In this document: positions 1 to 6,480 of the stretch, one piece after another | Numbering within the stretch: the stretch's first letter is position 1 | Layout of the letters: the number at the start of each line of letters is the position of its first letter | The notes under the pieces: model-generated | Database searches by the model: none | What the model saw: the letters and a program-made list of their open reading frames with translations, nothing else | Told to the model about the DNA's origin: nothing | Translations under genes and position numbers: made by a program | Source of the DNA: Accumulibacter sp. | GTDB lineage: Bacteria; Pseudomonadota; Gammaproteobacteria; Burkholderiales; Rhodocyclaceae | NCBI GenBank assembly: GCA_031274075.1 | Contig: JAISQQ010000033.1 | Coordinates: 1-10,815 of the forward strand | Direction of reading: 5' to 3' | DNA length: 10,815 nt

Positions 1-30
1 AAAGGTGTCGATACCTGGCCCGAAAACGCT

Positions 31-2919
31 TTAGAGGCTCCGCGCCACTTCGGTCAGGTCATAGACTTCGAGCTGGTCGGCTTCCTCGTAATGCGAGTAG
101 TTCTTCAGCGACAGGCCGCACTCGAAACCGGCGCGCACTTCCCTGACGTCGTCCTTCAAGCGTTTCAGCGACTCCAGCTCGCCGTCCCAGATGACCACGT
201 TGTCGCGCAAGAGGCGCGCCCGCGAGCTGCGCTTGACGACGCCTTCGAGCACATAGCAGCCGGCGATGGTGCCGATCTTGGAACCGCGGAAAACCCGGCG
301 GATCTCGACCAGGCCGGTGACGTCCTCGCGCTTCTCCGGCGCGAGCATGCCGGACAGCGCCGCCTTCACCTCGTCTACCGCGTCGTAGATGATGTTGTAG
401 TAGCGGATGTCGACGCCCACGTTTTCGGCGGTCTTGCGCGCGCCGGCGTCGGCGCGGGTGTTGAAGCCGATGATCACGGCCTTGGACGCCTGCGCCAGAT
501 GCACGTCGGACTCGCTGATCGCGCCGACCGCGGCATGGATGACGTTGACCTTGACTTCGTCGGTCGACAGCTTGCGCAAGGACTGCACCAGCGCCTCCTG
601 CGACCCCTGCACGTCGGCCTTGATGATCAGCGCCAGCGTCTTCGACTCGGCTTCGCCCATCTGTTCCAGGATGTTTTCGAGATTGGCCGCCTGCTTGTTG
701 GCCAGCTTCACGTCGCGGAACTTGCCCTGGCGGAAAAGCGCGATTTCGCGCGCCTTGCGCTCGTCGGCCAGGACCATCGCGTCCTGCCCGGCCAGGGGCA
801 CGTCCGACAGGCCGAGCACCTCGACCGGAATCGACGGGCCGGCCTCCTTGATCGTCTTGCCGTTCTCGTCGAGCATGGCGCGGATGCGCCCGAAGACCGG
901 GCCGGTGAGCAGCACGTCGCCCTGGCGCAAGGTGCCGGACTGCACCAGCATGGTCGCCACCGGACCGCGTCCCTTGTCCAGCCGCGCCTCGATGATCAGG
1001 CCCTTGGCCGGCGTCTCACGGGGCGCCTTGAGTTCGAGCACTTCCGCCTGCAGCAGCACGTTTTCCAGGAGTTCGTCGATGCCCGCGCCGGTCTTCGCCG
1101 AGACGTTGATGAACGGCGACTCGCCGCCGTATTCTTCCGGCACGACCGATTCGGCAACCAGTTCCTGCTTGACGCGATCCGGGTTGGCCTCGGCCTTGTC
1201 GATCTTGTTCACCGCCACGACGATCGGCACGCCGGCGGCCTTGGCGTGGTGGATGGCTTCGCGCGTCTGCGGCATCACGCCGTCGTCGGCCGCCACCACC
1301 AGGATGACGATGTCCGTGGCCTTGGCGCCGCGCGCGCGCATCGCGGTGAACGCCTCGTGTCCCGGCGTATCGAGAAAGGTCACCATGCCCCGCGCCGTCT
1401 CCACGTGGTAGGCGCCGATGTGCTGGGTGATGCCGCCCGCCTCGCCGAAGGCCACGCGGGTGCGGCGGATGTAGTCGAGCAGCGAGGTCTTGCCGTGGTC
1501 GACGTGGCCCATCACGGTCACCACCGGCGCGCGCGGCAATTGCGGCGCGTCCTTGTGCTCGGTGTTTTCCAGGAAGACGTCCGGATCGTCGAGCTTGGCG
1601 GCGAAGGCGCGGTGCCCCGATTCCTCGACGACGATCATCGCGGTTTCCTGGTCGAGCACCTGGTTGATGGTCACCATCGAGCCCATTTTCATCAGCGTCT
1701 TGATCACCTCGATCGCCTTGATGGCCATCTTGTGCGCCAGGTCGGAAACGGAGATGCTTTCCGGCACCTGCACGTCGCGCACCACCGCCTCGGTCGGCGC
1801 CTGGAAGGCATGCGCCGCCTGCTCGGCCTCGGCCGCGTCGCGGCCGCGCTTGCCGCGCTTGCCGGCGCGCCACTCGCTGCCGGTCGTCGCGCCGCGCGTC
1901 TTGAGTCCCTGGCGCTTGCCGCTGTCCCCGCCCTTGCGGACGCCTTTCTTCTCGCCCGCCTTCTTCTCCCCGGCGGCGGGCTTGCCGTCGGCCTTGCGGC
2001 CGGGCTTTTCCGGTTTCTCGGTCTTTTCCTCCGGCTTGCCGCTCGCCGTCTTGGCCGCCGCCTGCTTCGCCGCCTCGGCGGCGCGGGCGACGACCGCCTT
2101 TTCCTCGGCGTCCTTGCGCAGGCGCACCAGATCGGCGGCGCGCTGCTGCTTCTCCAGGAACTCGGCTTCCTGGCGGGCGCGCAGTTCCGCGTTGCGGCGC
2201 TCTTCCTCGGCGCGCAGGCGCTGCTGCTCCTCGCCGATGATCGATGAGCGCGTGACGACTTTTTTCACCGCCGGCCTGGCGGGACGCTCTTTCGCCGCCG
2301 TTCCTTCCTTGCCCCGCGCGGCGCGCCCGGGTTTCGCCTCCGCCGCGCCTTTCTTCGCCGCCGTCCCAGCTTGGGCCGCCGCTTGGGCGGCCTCCGCGGC
2401 CGGAGTCTCCGCTTTCGCCGCGGCCGGGGCTTCCGGCTCCGCCGGGGTCTGCTGGGAAAGTTCGGCGGCGGACGGAACGGCTTGCTCCGCCGGGGCGGCA
2501 GGCTCGGCCGCATTCGCGGCGAGCGCGAGCGCTTCGGGCGCCGTTTCCGGGAGCGGCTCCCGCGCCGGCTCCTGCGCGACGCCTGCCTTCGCGGCCAACG
2601 CCCTGGCGCGCAGCGCGGCGGGATCGCGTTCGACCAGGACGCGCTTCTTGCGCACCTCGACCTTGACCGCGCGCGATTTTCCGTGCGCGTCCTGGGCGCG
2701 GAATTCGGTGGTCTCCTTGCGCATCAGGGTGACTTTCAGCTTGGATTCGGCCTCGCCGTGCCCGCGCCGCAAATGGTCGAGCAACTGCCTTTTCTCCGGC
2801 TCCGTCAGCAGGTCGTCCTGCTGGTGTTTGACCACGCCGGCGGTGCGCAACTGCTCCAGCAGCTCGGGGACCGGCTTTTTCAGTTCTGCCGCGAATTGGA
2901 CAACGCTCGTTTGCGCCAT
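31..2919 (-). CDS. infB: Translation initiation factor IF-2
   Basis: This 962-residue protein is the GTPase that places initiator fMet-tRNA on the 30S subunit and promotes 50S joining. An IF2_N-type helical domain covers residues 1-50. A long Ala/Lys/Glu/Arg-rich linker follows (about 115-360), with a charged, probably coiled-coil stretch at 228-290. A second IF2_N-like domain lies at about 385-436. The GTPase core has GHVDHGKT (471-478), the GGITQHIG switch region (495-502), DTPGH (517-521), NKID (571-574) and SAKTG (607-611). The beta-barrel and C-terminal domains that bind fMet-tRNA complete the protein, so it is full length for a proteobacterial IF-2. The ATG start has an AAAAGGA Shine-Dalgarno at 2932-2926, six bases upstream. 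It lies 45 bp downstream of nusA in the same operon. The stop is 30 bp from the window edge, where rbfA would be expected. Long antisense frames over it are by-products of high GC. Confidence 0.98.
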   Translation of the reverse strand: MAQTSVVQFAAELKKPVPELLEQLRTAGVVKHQQDDLLTEPEKRQLLDHLRRGHGEAESKLKVTLMRKETTEFRAQDAHGKSRAVKVEVRKKRVLVERDPAALRARALAAKAGVAQEPAREPLPETAPEALALAANAAEPAAPAEQAVPSAAELSQQTPAEPEAPAAAKAETPAAEAAQAAAQAGTAAKKGAAEAKPGRAARGKEGTAAKERPARPAVKKVVTRSSIIGEEQQRLRAEEERRNAELRARQEAEFLEKQQRAADLVRLRKDAEEKAVVARAAEAAKQAAAKTASGKPEEKTEKPEKPGRKADGKPAAGEKKAGEKKGVRKGGDSGKRQGLKTRGATTGSEWRAGKRGKRGRDAAEAEQAAHAFQAPTEAVVRDVQVPESISVSDLAHKMAIKAIEVIKTLMKMGSMVTINQVLDQETAMIVVEESGHRAFAAKLDDPDVFLENTEHKDAPQLPRAPVVTVMGHVDHGKTSLLDYIRRTRVAFGEAGGITQHIGAYHVETARGMVTFLDTPGHEAFTAMRARGAKATDIVILVVAADDGVMPQTREAIHHAKAAGVPIVVAVNKIDKAEANPDRVKQELVAESVVPEEYGGESPFINVSAKTGAGIDELLENVLLQAEVLELKAPRETPAKGLIIEARLDKGRGPVATMLVQSGTLRQGDVLLTGPVFGRIRAMLDENGKTIKEAGPSIPVEVLGLSDVPLAGQDAMVLADERKAREIALFRQGKFRDVKLANKQAANLENILEQMGEAESKTLALIIKADVQGSQEALVQSLRKLSTDEVKVNVIHAAVGAISESDVHLAQASKAVIIGFNTRADAGARKTAENVGVDIRYYNIIYDAVDEVKAALSGMLAPEKREDVTGLVEIRRVFRGSKIGTIAGCYVLEGVVKRSSRARLLRDNVVIWDGELESLKRLKDDVREVRAGFECGLSLKNYSHYEEADQLEVYDLTEVARSL

Positions 2920-2964
2920 GGGGAATCCTTTTCTCTGCTCGCTGGACTGGCTCGATACGCTTCT

Positions 2965-4437
2965 TTACTCGAACCAGTGCGCGCGCGCGGTGGTGATCAG
3001 TTGCCCGGCGCGCTCGGTGTCGATGCCGGTCATTTCGGTAAGCTCGTCGGCCGCGAGGTCGGCCAGGTCGTCCCGCGTCTTGATTCCATGGGCCACCAGC
3101 TTCCCGGCCAGCGGCTTGTCCATCCCTTCCAGGCCGAGCAGATCCTCGGCGACGTCGCCCAACTGTTCCTCGGCGACGATCGCCTCGGTGAGCAGCACAT
3201 TGCGGGCGCGTTCCCGCAGTTCCTGGACGGTGCCCTCGTCGAAGGCCTCGATCTCGAGCATCTCGTGCAGCGGCACGTAGGCGACTTCTTCGAGCGTCGA
3301 GAAGCCTTCGTTGATCAGGATGTTCGCCACCGCCTCGTCGACGTCGAGCTTTTCCATGAACAACACCCGGATCGCCGCCGATTCGGCCTCGAAGCGCGTC
3401 TGCGATTCCTCTTCGGTCATCAGGTTGATGGTCCAGCCGGTCAGTTCGGACGCCAGGCGCACGTTCTGGCCGCCGCGGCCGATGGCCACCGCCAGGTTGG
3501 CCTCGTCGACCACGATGTCCATGCTGTGCTTTTCCTCGTCGACGACCACCGAGCTCACTTCCGCCGGCGCCAGCGCGCCGACCACGAACTGCGCCGGGTC
3601 GGCCGACCAGAGCACGATATCGACGCGCTCGCCGGCCAGCTCGTTGGTCACCGAGGTGACGCGCATGCCGCGCATGCCGACGCAGGTGCCGATCGGATCG
3701 ATGCGCGCGTCGTTGGACTTGACGGCGATCTTGGCGCGTATGCCGGGATCGCGCGCGGCGGCCTTGATTTCCAGCAGGCCGTCGTCGACCTCGGGCACTT
3801 CCATTTCAAACAGCTTGACGATGAATTCCGGCGCCGTGCGCGAGAGCACCAACTGCGGCCCGCGCGCCTGCCGGTCGACGCGCAGCAGATACGACTTGAC
3901 GCGGTCGCCGACGCGCAGGTTCTCGCGCGGGATCATCTGGTCGCGCGGCAGGACGGCCTCGATCTTGCCCGCCTCGACGATGGCGTTGCCGCGCTCTATG
4001 CGCTTGATCGCGCCGGTGACCAGATACTCCTTGCGCTCCAGGAAGTCGTTGAGGATCTGGTCGCGCTCGGCGTCGCGGATCTTCTGCAAGATCACCTGCT
4101 TGGCGGCCTGCGCGCCGATGCGCCCGAAATCGATCGGTTCCAGCGCCTCCTCGAGAAAATCGCCGACCTCGATTTCCGGATCCTGCTTGCGCGCGTCGGA
4201 CAGGGCGACATGCTGCGCCTCGTGGATGAACTCTTCGTCGGGCACGATTTCCCAGCGGCGGAAGGTCTCGAAATCGCCGGTTTCGCGGTCCACCACCACG
4301 CGCACGTCGGCGTCGTCGTGAATGCGTTTCTTGGTCGCGGACACCAGCGCCAATTCCAGGGCGGCGAAGACGATTTCCTTGGAAACGTTTTTCTCGCGCG
4401 CCAGCACGTCGGCCAGCAGCAAAATCTCGCGACTCAT
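2965..4437 (-). CDS. nusA: Transcription termination/antitermination protein NusA
   Basis: This 490-residue protein binds RNA polymerase and modulates pausing, intrinsic termination and antitermination. An N-terminal RNAP-binding domain (about 1-125) opens with [16 protein letters not shown]. An S1 RNA-binding domain covers about 135-199. Two KH domains follow, the first around GMRG (254-257) and the second with GRGG at 320-323. Two C-terminal acidic helix-hairpin-helix repeats (about 365-415 and 438-489) resemble the AR1/AR2 repeats of E. coli NusA, which is 495 residues long. It starts 27 bp after the rimP stop. The start signals are untidy. AAAGGA (4455-4450) lies 12 bases from the ATG, and a weaker GGTGA (4446-4442) lies 4 bases from it. 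A five-codon mini-frame, ATG GTG AAA TTA TGA, ends on the nusA ATG. NusA may also act on the attenuator-like leader of its own operon, but that is inference. Confidence 0.98.
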   Translation of the reverse strand: MSREILLLADVLAREKNVSKEIVFAALELALVSATKKRIHDDADVRVVVDRETGDFETFRRWEIVPDEEFIHEAQHVALSDARKQDPEIEVGDFLEEALEPIDFGRIGAQAAKQVILQKIRDAERDQILNDFLERKEYLVTGAIKRIERGNAIVEAGKIEAVLPRDQMIPRENLRVGDRVKSYLLRVDRQARGPQLVLSRTAPEFIVKLFEMEVPEVDDGLLEIKAAARDPGIRAKIAVKSNDARIDPIGTCVGMRGMRVTSVTNELAGERVDIVLWSADPAQFVVGALAPAEVSSVVVDEEKHSMDIVVDEANLAVAIGRGGQNVRLASELTGWTINLMTEEESQTRFEAESAAIRVLFMEKLDVDEAVANILINEGFSTLEEVAYVPLHEMLEIEAFDEGTVQELRERARNVLLTEAIVAEEQLGDVAEDLLGLEGMDKPLAGKLVAHGIKTRDDLADLAADELTEMTGIDTERAGQLITTARAHWFE

Positions 4438-4464
4438 AATTTCACCATTTCCTTTCGCCCCGCG

Positions 4465-4914
4465 TCATCGATCGAATTTTGGAACCAGCCTGGCCTTGTC
4501 GATGTCGCCAAGATCCACTTCGACTTCGCCCGTATCGATCGTCAGGCGCAGCTTGCCGTCCCGCAGGCCATGCAGGACACCGTTGAAATTCCGCCGCCCG
4601 TCGAGCGGCAAACGCAGGCGCAAATTGATTTCCGAACCGGCGAAACGCGCAAAATCCGCCGGCTTCTTCAAAACGCGGTCGAGGCCGGGCGAAGAAATTT
4701 CGAGCCGCTCGTAATCGACGCCCTCGACGGCCAGCACGCGCGACAACTGATGGCTGACATACGCGCAATCCTCGACGTCGACGCCGCCGGGCTTGTCCTG
4801 CTGGTCGATGAAGACGCGCAGCACGCGGCCGCGCGGGCTGCGCTCGACATCGACCAGCTCGAAACCGAGCCCGGTCACCGTTTTTTCGATCAGTGCGTCC
4901 AAATCCACGGCCAC
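4465..4914 (-). CDS. rimP: Ribosome maturation factor RimP
   Basis: RimP (YhbC/DUF150 family) binds the 30S subunit and assists its assembly. From the chosen start the protein is 149 residues. The N-terminal alpha/beta domain has the family pattern DLDALIEKTVTGLGFELVDVE, then VFIDQ and a GGVDVEDC segment. LEISSPGLDRVLKKPADF is the family hallmark in the middle, and an SH3-like C-terminal domain follows. The start is chosen by homology. GTG at 4914-4912 gives MAVDLDALIEK, and GTG at 4908-4906 gives a protein two residues shorter. The frame stays open to a TTG at 4959, but that extension would translate the leader hairpins and is unlikely. Neither GTG has an obvious Shine-Dalgarno, because the ten bases before 4914 are the U-tract of a terminator-like hairpin. 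It is the first gene of the rimP-nusA-infB operon. Confidence 0.93.
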   Translation of the reverse strand: MAVDLDALIEKTVTGLGFELVDVERSPRGRVLRVFIDQQDKPGGVDVEDCAYVSHQLSRVLAVEGVDYERLEISSPGLDRVLKKPADFARFAGSEINLRLRLPLDGRRNFNGVLHGLRDGKLRLTIDTGEVEVDLGDIDKARLVPKFDR

Positions 4915-4940
4915 AAAAGAAAAATGGGCGGAACGCCCAT
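4915..4940 (-). terminator. Rho-independent terminator/attenuator before rimP
   Basis: A perfect 7-bp stem (4940-4934 with 4930-4924) closes a three-base loop and runs into the U-rich tract TTTTTCTTTT (4924-4915). The tract ends directly at the candidate GTG start of rimP. No gene ends just upstream on this strand, so it cannot serve as an ordinary 3' terminator. Its likely role is premature termination of rimP-nusA-infB transcripts. Confidence 0.65.
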
Positions 4941-4983
4941 CTCGTATGATTTGCCCCAAAAGAGGGGCGAGCAGAAAACTGCT
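4915..4983 (-). promoter_or_regulatory. rimP leader with attenuator-like hairpins
   Basis: Reading along the minus strand, three perfect short hairpins follow one another. They are AGCAG-TTTT-CTGCT (4983-4970), GCCCC-TCTTTT-GGGGC (4968-4953) and ATGGGCG-TTC-CGCCCAT (4940-4924). The third is followed by a U-rich run. CGCCC (4969-4965) can pair instead with GGGCG (4938-4934), which would disrupt both the second and third hairpins, so a terminator/antiterminator switch is possible. If transcription starts near 4979, the first hairpin is only partly transcribed. A rimP leader RNA class with a 3' intrinsic terminator has been described in proteobacteria. Membership of this sequence in that class is inferred from position and layout, not from a covariance search. 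Confidence 0.6.
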
Positions 4984-4985
4984 GA

Positions 4986-5014
4986 ATCATAACGAAAAAC
5001 TGCTTGCCAGTAAA
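4986..5014 (-). promoter_or_regulatory. Candidate sigma70 promoter for rimP-nusA-infB
   Basis: On the minus strand, TTTACT (5014-5009, 4 of 6 matches to the -35 consensus) and TATGAT (4991-4986, 5 of 6 matches to the -10 consensus) are 17 bp apart. The expected transcription start near 4979 would give a leader of about 65 nucleotides before rimP. The -35 element overlaps the right part of the 5004-5020 dyad. This comes from consensus matching only. Confidence 0.5.
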
Positions 5015-5020
5015 TGGCAA
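5004..5020. promoter_or_regulatory. 17-bp dyad, candidate shared operator
   Basis: TTGCCA-GTAAA-TGGCAA is a perfect inverted repeat with 6-bp arms and a 5-bp centre. It lies between divergent genes and covers the candidate -35 elements on both strands. A dimeric DNA-binding regulator would fit this geometry, but I cannot assign one. It has no terminator-like U-tract. Confidence 0.45.
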
Positions 5021-5032
5021 TCGCGATAAAAA
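5004..5032 (+). promoter_or_regulatory. Candidate promoter for the cyclic-di-GMP gene pair
   Basis: TTGCCA (5004-5009, 5 of 6 matches to the -35 consensus) is 17 bp from TAAAAA (5027-5032, 4 of 6 matches to the -10 consensus). This would start transcription near 5039 and give a 5' leader of about 150 nucleotides. The -10 element is weak and the assignment is tentative. Confidence 0.35.
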
Positions 5033-5077
5033 TCGTACCGCGCGCGACTCTCTCCGAGGGGAAGTCCGCGGCAAACA

Positions 5078-5113
5078 GACTTTGAAGCGGACTTTGAAGC
5101 GGATTTTGAAACG
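5078..5113 (+). repeat. Three tandem 12-bp repeats
   Basis: GACTTTGAAGCG occurs at 5078-5089 and again at 5090-5101. GATTTTGAAACG at 5102-5113 differs at two positions. A GGC-rich microsatellite-like run continues to about 5130. The array lies upstream of both candidate starts of the following gene, in its presumed leader. It could be repeated regulator sites, an RNA element, or slippage-generated DNA. Confidence 0.75.
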
Positions 5114-5179
5114 GCGGCGGGCGGCGGCGGTGGGTGAAGCGCCCGGAAACCGCGGCATCGACGGAACCGGGTAATGGCC

Positions 5180-5185
5180 GAGAGG
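5180..5185 (+). promoter_or_regulatory. Ribosome binding site that fixes the HD-GYP start
   Basis: GAGAGG lies five bases before GTG at 5191-5193. The alternative in-frame GTG at 5134 is preceded only by GGC repeats and gives 19 extra residues without family character. This site therefore favours the 5191 start. Confidence 0.6.
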
Positions 5186-5190
5186 CGACA

Positions 5191-6480
5191 GTGGCGAAAG
5201 AAAGACCTTCGAATCAGACGTATTACGTGGCCGCCGACCAGTTGCGGATCGGGCTTCACGTCCATGTCGACCTGCCCTGGTTCCGGCATCCGTTTACCTT
5301 CAACAGTTTTCGCATCGACAACGACGAGCAGCTTCGCCAGTTGCGCGCGCTCGGAGAACCCCGTTTCCGCTGCGATCCGGAACAGGGCGGCGTTACGGAC
5401 GTCCCGACGCCCGCGGCGTCCTTCGTCGAAACCGTCGAAACGCCCGCGGCACCTGTCGAAGCACCGCCGCCGGAGCTGGCCGGGGCGTCTGGCGGCGATC
5501 GGGATCGGCTCCGGCTGCTGCAAAAACACCGGCTGCGGATCGGGCAGGTCAACCAGTCCTTCCTCAAGTCGACCGCCATCCTGCGCCATCTGGAGCGTGA
5601 TCTGACGGCCGATCCGACGGCGGCGCTGCGCGAAATCGGCGGACTCGTCGACCAAATGGCGCCGGCTTTCCTGGAACATCCGGAGGTGACGCTGCACTTG
5701 ATGGGCGAGCGAAGCGGCAGCGAGGATAGCTATGCGCACCGCCTCAACATCACCGTGCTCAGCATGATGGTCGCCCGTGAACTCGGTCTTTCTCCCGGAC
5801 AGACCCACCTGCTGGGCCTGGGCGCGCTGCTGCACGACATCGGCGCGATGGACGCGCCAGAACGCCCGCGCCCGCGCCCGGTGCGGCCAGGCGAAGACCG
5901 CGAACACAGCCTGCGCGTCGGCAAGGAGCTGGGCCTGCCGGACGAGGTGCTGACGATCATCCTGCAGCACCAGGAGATGGTCGACGGCAGCGGTCATCCA
6001 CTGGGCCTCAAGGGAGACGAAATCGTGCTGTCCGCGCGCATCGTCTCGCTGGTCAACTACTATGAAAAACTGTGCAATCCGGACGACCCGATGCAGGCCA
6101 TGACGCCTCACGAAACCCTTTCCCTGATGTTCGGACGGGAGCGCGGCAAGTTCGATACGGCGGCGCTGGAGCGGCTGATCCGCTGCCTCGGCGTCTATCC
6201 GCCCGGATCGATCGTCAGCCTGTCGAACGACGCCACGGCGCTGGTCATATCGGTCAACCCCGCCCGGCCCCTGCGCCCGTGGGTGATGGTCTACGACCAG
6301 CACGTGCCCAGGGAGGAAGCCATCCTGCTCGATCTTGAAGGCGAACCCGGCATCAACATCGTCGGCGCGCTGCGCCCGGTGATGCTGCCGCCGGCCGTCG
6401 CCGCCTATCTGAGCACGCGCCAGCGCATGATCTACTACTTCGACAGCGACGCCCGGCCGGAGCGCAAGGGAGGGGCATGA
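5191..6480 (+). CDS. DUF3391/HD-GYP-type protein with degenerate signature motifs
   Basis: This 429-residue protein (from GTG 5191) has no signal peptide or membrane segment, so it is probably cytosolic. Residues about 8-62 resemble the DUF3391 domain often found before HD-GYP domains (YYVAADQLRIGLHVHVDLPW). A Pro/Ala-rich linker (about 70-100) and a helical stretch follow. The HD-type domain spans about 165-310. Canonical HD-GYP enzymes hydrolyse cyclic-di-GMP. Here His183, HD (215-216), His239 and His260 are kept. HDIGK has become HDIGA, HHE has become HQE (260-262), GYP has become GHP (268-270), and the usual last metal-ligand Asp is Asn289 in VSLVNYYEKL. Residues about 335-425 form a C-terminal extension (GVYPPGSIV, RPWVMVYD) also seen in other HD-GYP proteins. 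Catalysis may be weak, altered or absent, so it could be a cyclic-di-GMP sensor. An in-frame GTG at 5134 is the alternative start. Its stop overlaps the next gene by 4 bp. Confidence 0.85.
   Translation: MAKERPSNQTYYVAADQLRIGLHVHVDLPWFRHPFTFNSFRIDNDEQLRQLRALGEPRFRCDPEQGGVTDVPTPAASFVETVETPAAPVEAPPPELAGASGGDRDRLRLLQKHRLRIGQVNQSFLKSTAILRHLERDLTADPTAALREIGGLVDQMAPAFLEHPEVTLHLMGERSGSEDSYAHRLNITVLSMMVARELGLSPGQTHLLGLGALLHDIGAMDAPERPRPRPVRPGEDREHSLRVGKELGLPDEVLTIILQHQEMVDGSGHPLGLKGDEIVLSARIVSLVNYYEKLCNPDDPMQAMTPHETLSLMFGRERGKFDTAALERLIRCLGVYPPGSIVSLSNDATALVISVNPARPLRPWVMVYDQHVPREEAILLDLEGEPGINIVGALRPVMLPPAVAAYLSTRQRMIYYFDSDARPERKGGA

Noticed and set aside
91..2247. A 718-codon plus-strand frame, and a further long one at 1490-3280, antisense to infB
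   Set aside because: No recognisable motif and no ribosome binding site of note, and infB fully explains the region.
4915..4959. A TTG start for rimP at 4959
   Set aside because: It would translate both leader hairpins into 15 residues with no family similarity. The GTG at 4914 or 4908 matches the family start.
2371..4992. An 873-codon open frame on the plus strand, antisense to nusA, rimP and part of infB
   Set aside because: Composition is His/Arg/Asp/Leu-rich without domains, and it mirrors strongly conserved genes on the minus strand. GC-rich codon use keeps antisense frames open.
5134..5190. An upstream GTG start for the HD-GYP gene at 5134
   Set aside because: It has no good ribosome binding site, and the extra 19 residues look unrelated to the DUF3391 domain. 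It remains possible.
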